A stretch of 64,000 bases of DNA from Rhodocollybia butyracea (Eukaryota; Basidiomycota; Agaricomycetes; Agaricales; Omphalotaceae). This document shows positions 35,669-46,778 of this stretch, piece after piece. The position numbers were made by a program, and so were the translations under genes. The stretch lies in the NCBI GenBank assembly GCA_015501585.1, contig JADNRY010000115.1, forward strand, positions 1 to 64,000, in the 5' to 3' direction. Each line of letters opens with the position of its first letter. The first letter of the stretch is position 1. The notes below the pieces were generated by a model that had not been told where the DNA came from, made no database searches, and saw only the letters and a list, made by a program, of their open reading frames with translations.

Positions 35669-37671
35669 CTAGCACTTAACGTTAATGCACGCCATGTAAG
35701 TCTGGCGAACACGAGCTAGCTGAGATTCTTCTGAAAGTCAGAACCAAGAAATTCAAGGTCGATTGAAGGATCTTACCTATAAACGATGACCTGGAAGCGA
35801 ATATTTGCATCGTTGACATGATGATTTCGGTAGAGTTCATGAGCTCCTTTAGTGATACTCTTTTTGGCATCCTGGAAGTATTTTGACTGCCGATCTCTCT
35901 TATAAAGACGTTGGCAGTTATCGTCCACAGGCACTATCACAATCATACATCAGTACCTAGAGTTGTAAAACAGATAACCACTCACTCCCGTGATGGGGTC
36001 GATGAAAGGGAAGTCAGATAGATTAACGCTTTTCAGCAGAGTGACAACGCTTTCCGCGGATCCCAGAACTTGCGCATGAGATGCAGGATCCGACTGCTCG
36101 AACGTGCCGTGTAGGATAATAGCTGCAACACGACACAGTGTGTGTACAACAAGTAGGATTCGAATGGTGCTTCGAGAGTTATTGGGACCCGATAAGGGAG
36201 GAATGGATGTGGCCATTCTATTGATTACACTGTTGAGATTATTGAACGTCTGTTGGAAGCGGGTCGCCTCCTGAAGCGCCATATCTTCGCATTATGAGCT
36301 AGGAAACAGACCGAATATTCGCAAAGGCAGCTCACGAGGATTGTATTGACTGCGTAGCAGCGACGCTTTTTCAAATAAGATTGCAGATTTAGCATGAAGG
36401 GCGAGAAGAGATTGTCCATTATCAGGAACATTGGCTAAGAAGTTTTGGACGGTATACCTCCCTTGAAGATTGTCTGGGAGTAGAGTCTGATAAAGAAATA
36501 TAAGCAGGGCATGATACAATTGTTTCAAAGACTTACACGCGAATAAGTCCCAGCATCCAGAGGCCAAGGAGCGTCGATTCGAGATTCAGGAACGTCGTAT
36601 GCTATGTTTGATACGGAACCATCGGCGGCAGTCCAGCAAGAGTTCAAGATGACCACCTGCCAAAGAGCATTCAGCCTTTCCCCTTCATCGACTGGGTCTA
36701 CAGGTGGCGGTAGGCTGTGCACCCCCGCCCGTCCTTGAAATGCATATATATCGGCTGAGCGAATTTTGTGGAGTCCAGCCCCTAGAACCATAGATACGGC
36801 ATTGGATAGCCGATATTTTCCTTCGACAGTACGGCCGTTAATGAAGAGGTACTGTGCTAGCAAAATTTCTGCTTGCACGCAGTGAATAAGACTTTGGGCT
36901 AATTTGATGGGGTTCCGGGACAATCCATGAGAGACGTCGTGCAAAGCCTGTGATAAAAACGCGGATTGTAGAGCAGACAACTCGTTCACTGGAGAAAGGT
37001 ATGCCCCAAGGAGCTGGCAAGCGCTGAGGATTGAAGGAAATGGCTGCTGCTGAGACGATGAAAGCGAAGCAGTAAACCGTGAATAGTCGAGGCAGAATCC
37101 AAACTCAGACGAGTATGGTAGGAAAGAGCGAAACCTTGAACATGAGGATCATTAATACAGCGATGGTAGTAGCTTTGGTGTCAGAACTCACAACGCTTGT
37201 CGCATGTTCAACGAGATCTTGTAAAAGAAGGGTCAGCACTACGAATAAGTTGAGCAGCACAAAATCTTACATTCAATGGCGTATGTCGTGGGGCAGATGT
37301 TGAACTACTAGTTTTATGGAGAGACAATTTTGAAGGCTCGTTCGGATGTTCAAGTTGTTCGAGCCGATTTTCGAGAACCGCGATCTCTTCTCGCAAACGT
37401 TGGTCTGGAGATAGACTACCGTCGGAATACCTGCAAGCACTGGGAAGTCCCGAACTACATGGCGAGCATACAGGGCGTTTGCCATCGCATCTCTAGGAAA
37501 GGTTGGAATAAAATTAAGATCTGAGAACGAGTCCAAAGTGCTTACAATTTTCCGCTGCCTAAGGAGCCATAAGTATCTCAGTTCTTTAAACAAAAATCAA
37601 AACATAGCACTGTACCTGCAATTTATACAAGCGGTCCCTTTTGGAGATCTTCCCAGTGGTGTTTTAGACAT
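35669..37671 (-). CDS. Zn(II)2Cys6 transcription factor
   Basis: Nine exons are read from ATG 37669-37671 to TAG 35669-35671. The binuclear zinc cluster starts near residue 15: CINCRQRKIRCDGKRPVC continues to SPC and a sixth Cys (C-x2-C-x6-C-x6-C-x2-C-x7-C), split by two introns after the second Cys and before RCDG. A short coiled-coil linker follows (EEIAVLENRLEQLE). The middle region matches the fungal-specific regulatory domain: QSLIHCVQAEILLAQYLF, VSMVLGAGLHKI, NALWQVVILNSCW and SLLALHAKSAILFEKASLL. It should act in the nucleus on CGG-type sites. Its target is unknown. The GH43 gene next to it, which carries CGG/CCG triplets upstream, is a reasonable guess. Confidence 0.85.
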
Positions 37672-40600
37672 TGACAGTTATTGTGGAGGTTAATATCTCG
37701 AGGTTATATACGCCCGCTACTTGCCTAGGAGATTCTACGCCGTGTTCGCACATCCTATGCGACTAAAGAGCTTCCTAATGTGTTTCGGAGGATCATTGAT
37801 GATGAAGGGGTCGCGGGCAAAGCTGCCCTACATAGCACGGGTGCGGTCGACGCCTACAACGTCGCTGTCTCACATTCATTAAACTTCTTTTTTTCCGTTT
37901 GAGGCAGCTGGCCAGAAATAACGACGATATGAGTCCTCAAACCAAAGCCCAGGATCTAAAAACGACTCCAGAAAAAAGGCCAATTTCGACAAGATTTCTC
38001 TCGAGTGCCTAGTGTCAACGAAATTCAAGAACTTTATTTACGACATCAACTGTCTTCTCCACGTTCAATGAGCTATGATGATTCGATGAAATGTTACCTC
38101 GTAGGCAAGGAGAGTGATGTAGATTGTCAAAAGTTCCCTGCCAGAAGTGGCAAAAAATGACCGTCCAGGATGAAGGCGGAGATCAGTGACTCATGAGCGA
38201 AGGAGAGTAAATACGATCACGTGGGGGCTAATTCAGAATACGAGTTTAAAATTATCAGGAGTTATCACAGTTCTATTCTGTCAAATAAACCTTCCTTCCT
38301 CTCTTCGTCATCGTAGTCATTTGTGAAAATAGACCTCCAAAGCATTAGTATTCGACCACGGCGACGGTGCAAATGCCCCGGCCAATTGAGGTGGTACTGC
38401 ATGGGTCGTGTGCTTAGTGAGCGCTGCTCAATTCCTTGGTCATACCATCAGCCCCTTTGGATTCCTGTTACATGTACGAACAAGACATACTGTCACGTCC
38501 GCGTCCGCAAGTATCCCCGCACCTGCATCTGCAGAGATCAGGTGGAGCGGAGGCTCATCAGCGGTGGCCAGGACGGCGAGGATGGAGCAGGGTATCCGAT
38601 GCAATATCTCCTTCAGATATCATACATACGGCCTCTCACCTCCTTCGTAGAGATGTATGCTGAACGGTGTTTCGATGAGCTCAATCAGGACTCATCGACA
38701 GTCATCCGCAGTGTCGACGCGTGTGTTCCAACGCTTGTAGAGATTCCCCAAATGCATATGCATTCGACCCATACCTCCTACGAAACGACTGGCTATGGCC
38801 GAAACCTAAACTTAATACTGTGGATAATCCTGTGAGTAATACGGAACGAGGAGGCAATATTCTAACATACCGGTGCACGCCTTCCCTCGCCGACCGCGGA
38901 GCTTTTGCACTGGATGCAATATTACAGCCCATGATAATTTAACCAAACCAGCCCGACCTTCTCCTATGTATACACATCCGCACATGCACAAGTCCTAGAG
39001 ATAATTATACGACCACGGGCAATGACATGGTAAGACTCACAGAAATTGATGAGACCCGGAGAACACCGATATTTGAGACCAAAGGTGAGTAGCAGGTAGC
39101 ATGAAACCCGTGAAATGCTTTTCATGTATCATTATCATATGATGCACGCCGATATTGGCCTCTCCTTCCTGTTGCGGTGAGCGCTCCTGGGCCATCGGTG
39201 ATACGGAGTTCCCCACTAGTGCTGTCGACCGTGATTGAGGTGTATTTTTTGTGGAGCTGGTCAGATACGTTGTGCCAGCGGGAACCTGTGGCGAGCGAGA
39301 TGACCGCTAGAGTACCAAAGATTGAGGGACAGGGAGATGATTTGAGTCGACGCAAAGGAAAAACCCCTACCTCGATCCGAGTCGGACTTGTCCCAGTGGC
39401 TGGGAAAAGGTGTGTAATGGGCTCTTCTTGCGGTGAGCGCTCCCGGGTCATCGGTGATACCGAAAGTTCCCACTGACGCTGTCGGCCGCGATTGAGGCGT
39501 TTTGGAACTTGGTCAGATAGGTGTGCCAGCGGGAATCTTCGCGGCAGTGGGACGTGACCGCTGGAGAATACGGGGAGTGGGGGGCAGGAACGGATATAAC
39601 ATCACCTCCTCAATCCAACTGGGACTTGTTCCAGCGTCCTTGACTTTGTTATATATACCTGGTTACGAGTCCACACTCGTCCTGAAGGTATGGAATGAGT
39701 CAACCGTTAGAAATGCTCATAGAGCTATGATACATGGCCAGGAATTTGAGCACTACGAGTGGACTACCAGGGTTGGAAGAGGAAGGCTAGCGCTCGCCCC
39801 ATTGGGACTGACCAAGACTATGGATTGCGAGTCTCATGATGTACAGATTTAGTTTATCTGATTATTGTACCGGCAAACTCTCTAAGTATCATTCATTCGG
39901 CAAGTAGTTGTTCTTTCTCGACTTTTATGGTATCTTGGACCTTCTGGGACTCGGAGCCAACTCGGAGCTAGAGTGGCAGTCTAGTGTATGCGGCGATCAA
40001 ATCAAAACCCATCGTTGAGTAGGGAGCCTTTCGGTGTTTTGTTCGAACTCTACAAAAGTGAACCTGCCTCGTGTATATAGTGGAATTCCACGACCAAGTC
40101 GAAGTACTTGCTGATCGGAATTTGCGAGAGCGTCTGTGTGAGTCTGAGCGCCGGAAAGTCTGGGCATTCGATAGAGAAAAGTGTAGAATACTAGAAACCT
40201 CTTGAAGGATCCCTCAGTATTCCGAAATCAGATAAGAAAGCTGTATATGATATGATATGATTGTCCATGACATTGAGAAAAAGTGCTTGGCTGTTAATTG
40301 GTGCTGTCTATCAATATGTTCATTCGAGTAGAGGAGAGAACGAGTCTACAGAGGCGATTAGCCAGTGCTTTGACTGTTTTTTTGACTTTCTTCCAACAGT
40401 TTGGGACGCGGGGTGACTGAGACGGTGAAGGTTTTGACGATGTCCGGATACCAAGGTGGAACAGCTAAAGTTCCAGTATCCGGAGTACTGAAATACTACG
40501 AGACCCAGCGAGTCAGCTGTCTTCCAAATAGATGGTGTTACGTATCGGCCGTAAATAATCTTGGAAGTTCCAAAGCGATGGGTACTTAAAGAGACAGAGC

Positions 40601-40861
40601 GAGACCTTGGTTCAAGAGCCCATCATGTCCCTTTTTCGCCGAAATTCCGATGCTCCTAGCTTTACAAGCTTATCATCTACACTGCCAGTCGAGATTTCAG
40701 TGGAAACATTAGTAGAAGTTGAAGTCACACGGGCTGACGAGCCGTTTCCCCGAACAGAAATATATTCGGGCCGCCGCCGCAGCGTTGACCACTCACCACC
40801 ACCACTGTTACCACCGTTGCCAAAGAACGGTTTATTACCCACTCACATCGAAACTCACAAT
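37672..40861. other. No gene recognised; includes a direct duplication
   Basis: An ORF at 38323-38835 (170 codons) has no recognisable domain and overlaps two other frames of similar length, so I do not call it. A direct duplication lies at 39173-39640. Upstream of the Vps68 gene, 40625-40861 is open in frame with it (see that entry). Confidence 0.4.
39173..39640. repeat. Direct tandem duplication, period about 256 bp
   Basis: GGTGAGCGCTCCTGGGCCAT (39175) recurs as GGTGAGCGCTCCCGGGTCAT (39432). GATTGAGGTGTATTTT/GATTGAGGCGTTTTGG and GTGCCAGCGGGAA then follow in both. The copies have diverged by substitutions and small indels. They are not conserved as protein in any single frame. Confidence 0.7.
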
Positions 40862-41517
40862 ATGTCTTTACCTCGCTCAAATTATGACCCTCGTCGTGTC
40901 TGTCTAAATCCTTTTCCTGACGTTCATTTTGGCAAACACCGTCGGACGGTTGGAGTCTACCTAGCTGGCGCTCTTGTGCGTTCAACTTGTTAACTTGCTC
41001 AGTGATTTTCCTTGATGGTTTTCTCTCAGTTTGCTATTGCAAACTGGACATTCCTAGACGCTGCCGTGAAATCTGCACACGCCAAAGTATCATGGGGTGA
41101 CGAGCCACCAGTGCACGTCACTTTCGTTGACTGGGTGCCAGGAATCTGTTCATTACTAGGCTATCTCGTCGTAAACCTCATCGACAAAGACCGCATCAAG
41201 GGAGACGAGGGCTTTGGCGACTCTAGCGCTGTCTGGAGAGCCAGGCTGTTTTTATTCATCGGATTTGCTTTGATGGCTGGCGGCTTGGCTGGCAGCGTAG
41301 TGCGTTACCTCTTTTGCTTTATTTATTTTTCAAAACTTATTTTATTTACCTCCAGACCGTTTTGGTACTGAAATATGTCCTCAGCGACTATGCGGAAATG
41401 TTCAAGTATTACGGCTATGCCAACGTCTCACAGAACATTCTCCTTATGCTGTCCGCGATTGTGCTATGGATGGCCCAGAGTACGAGCGGGGAATACGAAT
41501 ACAACCTGACACTATAG
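40862..41517 (+). CDS. VPS68: Vps68 / TMEM50 (UPF0220) family membrane protein
   Basis: Three exons (40862-40975, 41030-41299, 41356-41517) give 181 aa. Four hydrophobic segments are visible: VGVYLAGALFAIANWTF, FVDWVPGICSLLGYLVV, LFLFIGFALMAGGLAGSV and QNILLMLSAIVLWMAQ. The family hallmarks VDWVPGIC, NLIDKDRI and ARLFLFIGFALMAGG are all present. In yeast Vps68 works with Vps55 in endosome-to-vacuole sorting; the same role is inferred. The start MSLPRSNYDPRR matches the family's usual short N-terminus. However, the frame is open upstream to an ATG at 40625, which would add 79 Ser/Pro-rich residues; I regard that as 5' leader. Confidence 0.88.
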
Positions 41518-42408
41518 CCTTTGGCTACACACGTTATCTAGCACAGAGTTTGCATCGACAGCTTCTATCATTATCATTGTTGCTGTGAACGGAATGTACT
41601 ATCTTTGCTGTATACAGTACCTACCTATGGAACCTTGTTTCATTTTCTCCCAACTTGCAGTGTTGCTCAGTCCACAGCGCAGAGATCGTCTTTCACTACA
41701 GCGCTAGTTGCTTACACCGTTGTACTAATCTCTTTCAGCTCAGCATATCCGCGGCTGTACGACTTCAGGTACGTCGTGGACTCGGTCAGTGTTCCGTTAC
41801 GCTCGTTAACATGCTCTACAGATTGTTGTCCGTTCTGCGAGGAAGACAAGTGAGGTCACTGGCATGCGGTTGCCTGCCTTCGCCAAATAAAAAAACACGA
41901 CTTGCCTTGCTCCTTTGCTTCTATTAATAGTCTATTCCAGCATTATCGGTTCAAGCTCAATGCCTTATATTCCGCACAATTCTCAGCGTTTTGTCACTGA
42001 GATGGAGGATGATGGATATGATGTTACTGTGCGTGTGGTAGAAGTATTGGCCGTAAGATGGTGAGTCATAATTTATGAAATCAAGCATAACTCGGCTAAT
42101 TTTAGTACTACACTGATAGTCAGATCTGGAGTCGGATAATCAGAATGGCTAGTTGCGACATGCACCATCAGGTTGTCTTCAGGCGTCATCCTCCTTGTGG
42201 CAGAGATAAACATTAATGGCCGTCAAACAGTGAGTCATAATTGTGATATCGAGAATAAATCGGCTAATTTTGGTTTACTCTAATGGTCAGATTTGGGGTC
42301 GGCGTTGGAACATGCAGGTTCTAGTTGCATCATGTAGTAGTTCTCGAACGTCCGTAATTGCCATAGGGCGAACTGCGAAGACAGTTCTAGTTCATCCTAC
42401 TCATTAAT
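41518..42408. other. No gene recognised; contains a tandem repeat
   Basis: Two diverged copies of a block that begins GTGAGTCATAATT and continues TCGGCTAATTTT lie at about 42061 and 42230, period about 169 bp. No domain is found in the small frames at 41605-41927. Confidence 0.4.
42061..42330. repeat. Tandem repeat, two units of about 169 bp
   Basis: GTGAGTCATAATT, CGGCTAATTTT, then TCAGATCTGGAGTCGG or TCAGATTTGGGGTCGG, then ACATGCA recur in the same order. The second unit is shortened. The meaning is unknown. Confidence 0.6.
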
Positions 42409-43083
42409 CTACTGGCTCCCAGATTCATCCCAAGCAACCGCTCGTACCGGTGCGCCATCACTCCTAACGATATTGATAGGCGCAAGATGCACCATAGGCG
42501 GCTTCATCCCACCCAGCTTATCAAGATTCGTCATATTCTCCACGAGACACCCCCCAGCTCCCAGAAAAATCTGATGAAACGGATGTCCCGGCTGCCCCGT
42601 CTCGTCAGGGCTCGGGATATCCATTCCCAGCACCAACACCCCCCGGTTCAGTATCTCCGTCGCTGCGGGTGGATCCACAAACGGATGATCGAAATACACG
42701 GGGCTCTTCGCCCAGTACCGCGGCCATCCGGTGTGCAGGAGGACAATCACGCCGGGATGCATCTGTGATGCATAGGGACTGAGGTCCTCTTTCCATGTGA
42801 TAAGTTCCTTTGCGCGTTTATGTGTGAGATCGACGACGAGCGCGGGGCCGTGGAGGACGTCGAGGGGGATCTGGTCGATGCTTTGGCCGCCTGGAGTGAA
42901 GTGACATGGAGCGTCGATGTGGGTGCCGGTGTGGGTGCCCATAGATATGGTGTGCATGCTGAATGTGTCGTTTGCGATAGTGGCTATTGGGCAGCATGTG
43001 AATTGAGGCATTGTTTTCCAGAGGGAGATGTGGTTCGGGTCGAGAGGTTGCGAGAGGTCGATGAGTTCTCGCTTTCTCGCCAT
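42409..43083 (-). CDS. Cyclase-family (kynurenine-formamidase-like) metal hydrolase 1
   Basis: An intron-free ORF of 224 aa starts at ATG 43081-43083. The metal-binding signature HTGTHIDAPCHF lies near residue 51, the family block GVIVLLHTGW follows near 112, and the second half has ATEILNRGVLVLGMDIPSPD. The C-terminus contains PINIVRSDGAPVRAVAW. Members of this family (putative cyclases, PF04199) are Zn/Mn hydrolases such as N-formylkynurenine formamidase and isatin hydrolase; the substrate here is unknown. No targeting signal is visible, so it is probably cytosolic. Its tandem partner of the same length lies 362 bp upstream on the same strand, so the pair arose by duplication. Confidence 0.85.
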   Translation of the reverse strand: MARKRELIDLSQPLDPNHISLWKTMPQFTCCPIATIANDTFSMHTISMGTHTGTHIDAPCHFTPGGQSIDQIPLDVLHGPALVVDLTHKRAKELITWKEDLSPYASQMHPGVIVLLHTGWPRYWAKSPVYFDHPFVDPPAATEILNRGVLVLGMDIPSPDETGQPGHPFHQIFLGAGGCLVENMTNLDKLGGMKPPMVHLAPINIVRSDGAPVRAVAWDESGSQ

Positions 43084-43445
43084 AGCTAGTATGTTTTGAT
43101 GGGGGCTTTTGAAACGAGAGTCCTTGACGATGCTCCCTTATAATGCGTCGATCGGTTGACATTGTGAGCGTGCCGAAAGGAAAGTGCGGAAAGTAATAAA
43201 CTTTGCAATAACTACCTCTGATCCGCGGGTCGAGTCCCTGTGATCATGGACCAGTCGGAGACACGTTAAAACACCAACCAATCGATCGTGTACATAGATG
43301 CTCTTTACACAGGCCTAAACTCGATACTTGTGGTGAAGCGCTGTGATGACGCATACCGTGTAATAAATCTTCCTTTCCCTTCCATCCACCTTTCATCCAC
43401 CCGCTCTCGCAGCCCAGGCAGCCCACTAAAGTTTAGACCCAAACC

Positions 43446-44120
43446 CTACTTCCATGCGATCGCCCGCACGGGAGCACCATCCATCCTAACCAGATTTATA
43501 GGAAGCAGATTAACCAATACTTCCGGCCCCTCCAACTTGTCCAAGTTCGTCAGATTCTCGACGATAAACCCCCCTCCGCCAAGATACGCAAGATGGAATG
43601 GAAACTTCCAAGGCGGATCGAAAATCGATTCGTCTGGGCTAGCAAAATCGATTCCAAGGACACCCACTCCGCAAGCAAGAAGCTCCTTTGCGACACTGCT
43701 ATCCAGATACGGATGCTCCCAAAAGATCTTTCCCGTGCCCCAATGTTTCGACCACCCGGTACGTAGCAAGAGGATAATCCCTGGTTCTATCTTCCCAGCT
43801 TGTGAGTTCTGCGCTATATCTTCCCATACAATAACCTCTTTCGGGCCTTTATGTGTCAAGTCGAGGACGAGCGCACGTCCGACGAGGGCAGAGAGCGGGA
43901 TCTGGTCGATCGTTTTACCGTCAGCGTAGAAATGCGACGGCGCATCGACGTGGGTCCCGGTGTGGGAGCCTAAGCTGATGGTGTGCATGCTGAAGCCATC
44001 TTTTGGAACCTGTGCGATTGGGCAACAGCTGAGCTGGGGCAGGCCTGGAGGTATCGACATATGCTCTGGATCGAGCGGATGGGACAGGTCGACGAGGTTG
44101 GTGATGGTGGGTAAAGACAT
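43446..44120 (-). CDS. Cyclase-family (kynurenine-formamidase-like) metal hydrolase 2
   Basis: An intron-free ORF of 224 aa with ATG at 44118-44120 (MSLPTITNLVDLSHPL). The frame is open upstream to 44273, but the added residues do not look like family sequence, so the shorter start is preferred. The signature HTGTHVDAPSHF, the block GIILLLRTGWSKHW and the C-terminal PINLVRMDGAPVRAIAW are all present. It is alignable to the neighbour along the whole length with many substitutions, so the duplication is old. All metal ligands in the HxGTHxDxPxHF motif are retained, and both copies should be active. The reaction is probably hydrolysis of an amide or lactam; the substrate is not deducible. Confidence 0.85.
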   Translation of the reverse strand: MSLPTITNLVDLSHPLDPEHMSIPPGLPQLSCCPIAQVPKDGFSMHTISLGSHTGTHVDAPSHFYADGKTIDQIPLSALVGRALVLDLTHKGPKEVIVWEDIAQNSQAGKIEPGIILLLRTGWSKHWGTGKIFWEHPYLDSSVAKELLACGVGVLGIDFASPDESIFDPPWKFPFHLAYLGGGGFIVENLTNLDKLEGPEVLVNLLPINLVRMDGAPVRAIAWK

Positions 44121-44273
44121 TGGAACGAGGGGTGAGAATCGTGGATATTGGACATTCAATAGAGAATATATGTTACTTATTATGAAGCATCTATCACGAA
44201 GATGAATATGTGGCGTAAGTCGTACTTTTATTCTGTGTTGGGCTAGCCAACAGCTAACGGCCTCGCTTCCCAC

Positions 44274-44682
44274 TTACTCAGCTTCATTTGCGATCTCACT
44301 AGCACTATCCACTTCTTCTGCCAGCGCCTTGACATGTACTGCAAAATGCATACATTACAGATGAATTAATGCACGTCAACTGTGAGTTCTTGAGTATGGA
44401 CGTGTGATTTATCTCGAGCTGACTCACACCGAAGAGGCTATAGGCATCATCAGTGTCTGGATAAATGATACTGAGTCTTTTATTAACAGCGGAAATCATA
44501 AAACCGTTTACTTCAACGCGAATAAGTATCGAAGGATGCTAAAGGAATACCTGTTGGTCGAATTCTTTGGCACAAGCGAGATTATCCAAGAGATTATCCG
44601 AACAAGTTCCCGTCATAGAATATTGGACATCATATCGCGCATACGGAATAGGGGCATCCAAGCGATGTTCATTGGATGTCAT
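44274..44682 (-). CDS. Small hypothetical protein, gene model uncertain
   Basis: From ATG 44680-44682 the frame reads MTSNEHRLDAPIPYARYDVQ, then DNLLDNLACAKEFDQQVFL and a TAG. Beyond the TAG the same frame continues (NGFMISAVNKRLSIIYPDTD), and after a GT-AG intron it ends VHVKALAEEVDSASEIANEAE-stop at 44274-44276. The text looks protein-like throughout, so either a poor intron (GTGCCA donor) removes the TAG or the gene is interrupted. No family is recognised. It sits between the cyclase pair and the deaminase gene, all on the minus strand. Confidence 0.4.
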
Positions 44683-44914
44683 GGCGAGAAAAGGCAATCT
44701 TAATGTCCTTGGTTTGAGCCGCACTAGCTCTGTGAATTAAGATAAGTAGCTGTAATAAGGATCTATTCAGCGCACATATTATACCTACTAACATATGAAA
44801 TATAGTATTTTTCTGGGTAACTGAGGCGAGACACGCAGACATCCGCCCAATGATATGATATGAACCTTCTGTCCCCGAGGGACCCATAGATCTAAATAAA
44901 AATCAAACGCCTTT

Positions 44915-46525
44915 TCAGAAACAACAATCGAGTGCAACTTCTTGCATTACGTTCTCCAGTTCCCTCTGGACTTCCTCGACTACCATCTCCATGACCTCCT
45001 CCTTTGCCATTGAGGGTACCATCCAATCACACCGAATCTTGCCGGCGTTTTGATTCAGGAACCATTCAGGTCTAGGAGCTGTCTCTCCGTGCGCCTCTCC
45101 CTCAGAATCCTGAGCATCCACATTCAAGCATTCAACATACTTGGAGCACATCCAGCATGTAGGTTTGCTCGTCCCAATGGCCTGACAAGCCACGTCGATA
45201 CCGCAGTATTCGAGGTAATGTATGAGCTGAAGCTCAGGATGGGATTTCACTGTCATCGTTAGGTCTGGAATCCATGCCTCGGAAACTGCTTGAGAATGAA
45301 GAAGCTCGGAGCGAAGTTGGCTGTCTAAAAGTGAGAGTTCGGAACGCACACCACTGCTAGAATCGGTGGAAGTAGAACCAAAGGAGTAACGGCTATTGTC
45401 ACTCGTAACACGAGAATGACACGGTGAGGAGGGAGAAGATTCTTCGTCTAACGGGAGGTTGAACATTGAACGAAGATATTCGTCCGGATTTTGTGAAGGC
45501 CATCTGTACAATCGTGTTGAAGAAGCAGGTGTAGACTGCTTCACAAGTTCGACCTGAACACCACCTCTACCGTTTACAAAATCTGCGATGCCAGATTCAC
45601 CGAGAAGCTGTCGAAGGAAAGGGATGCCGAGGAAAGCAAGCTTTGCAGCACCGGTCTTGTACGAAGCGATGTAGGTAAGCCGACGGTGAATTTTGTGAAG
45701 GAATACGCCTATAGAATCGTCAGAAAAGGAGGTAATGGAATAAGATATTTACGCACGATCCCGACTATTGAGAGCCATTTGAAAAGGTTCGTAATTATGA
45801 AGATCGTGGAAGAAAGTTGAATTGATGAGCAAGTTGCAAGCAGTAACGATAGACGAAAGGTAGGTGAACCGGCTGTCCTCGTCCATTTTCTCACATTGGA
45901 CATCAGCATCGCCCTGTTTTGCGATAGTGAAGAACGACTGGACCATAATTTCACTCGCGCGTCTGATATCCCCATAATTGAAGGCTATTCTCTGGTATCC
46001 TCGAGATTGCTCTCCCTCGGGTCTGTAATACATCCAAGTCGCTACGAGGGAAGCAAAGCGATTTGTAGTTTCCTCTGGGGTCCCATCTGTGAGTCCAACT
46101 CGAAACAACTTGTGCTGAATCCGAAGATGGGCCGTGTTCACGACCATTCTAAAAAATGGCCCGATAGCAGAAGAAGGTCCTATTGTATCTTCCGGATCGG
46201 AAAGGAAGACTGCACGCAAAGTGGAAAGCAATAATTTTGAAGTGCGAGTGGCGGATTCTTCATCGTGATAAAGGTGCAGAGTTAACAGCCCGGGTTTGAT
46301 AGAGACTGCTAGGGCAGTGGCTTCCGATGGCTTGAGCGCATAACACTGCGCAATCCAAGAGAGTGTGTCGAGAACAAGTTGCTCGGATGACGAAGAGGAG
46401 AGCTGTGGGGTGGAATTTGTGTAACCAGGTATATTTTGCAGTTGCTGGATAACGCGCAAGCGAACGAGCAAATTGACCTGAATTTCCGATGGAATGGTAG
46501 TACTACGAGGGCTAGTACCTGCCAT
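44915..46525 (-). CDS. OTT_1508-type deaminase-like protein
   Basis: Two exons (46525-45757, 45708-44915) joined at S-R-D-R give 520 aa. The N-terminal 420 residues are helical and unrecognised, ending in a Ser-rich linker. Near the C-terminus HPELQLIHYLEYCG supplies a His-x-Glu pair, and about 25 residues later SKPTCWMCSKYVECLN supplies a Cys-x2-Cys pair. This is the zinc-site arrangement of cytidine-deaminase-fold proteins, and the H-x-E plus CxxC spacing fits the OTT_1508 deaminase family common in basidiomycetes. Substrates of that family are unproven; nucleic-acid or nucleotide deamination is inferred. No signal peptide is visible. Neighbouring genes do not suggest a pathway. Confidence 0.7.
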
Positions 46526-46778
46526 AGGAGTGGAAGAAGAGTGAAAAGTTAGGAGGCTTAGCCTGGCTCAGCACGTGGAAGACATTTTACTTCCGTTTGT
46601 TTCGTGCCCTGGGCAACCAACATTAGACTAAAGGATGTTTGTTCTGAGCTTCTGAGCTTTAAAAGTTGCACGTGAATCTCCGGATCGACAACCGAACAAG
46701 GCGCGCTCAGATCTACGAATGGGATTGGCGAAACGAGCACTAAGAAAACAAAGCTAATAATGTAGTCCCGCTCATCGA

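Noticed and set aside
38323..38835. 170-codon plus-strand ORF as a gene
   Set aside because: No domain, competing ORFs in other frames and no intron structure in a genome where nearly all genes have introns.
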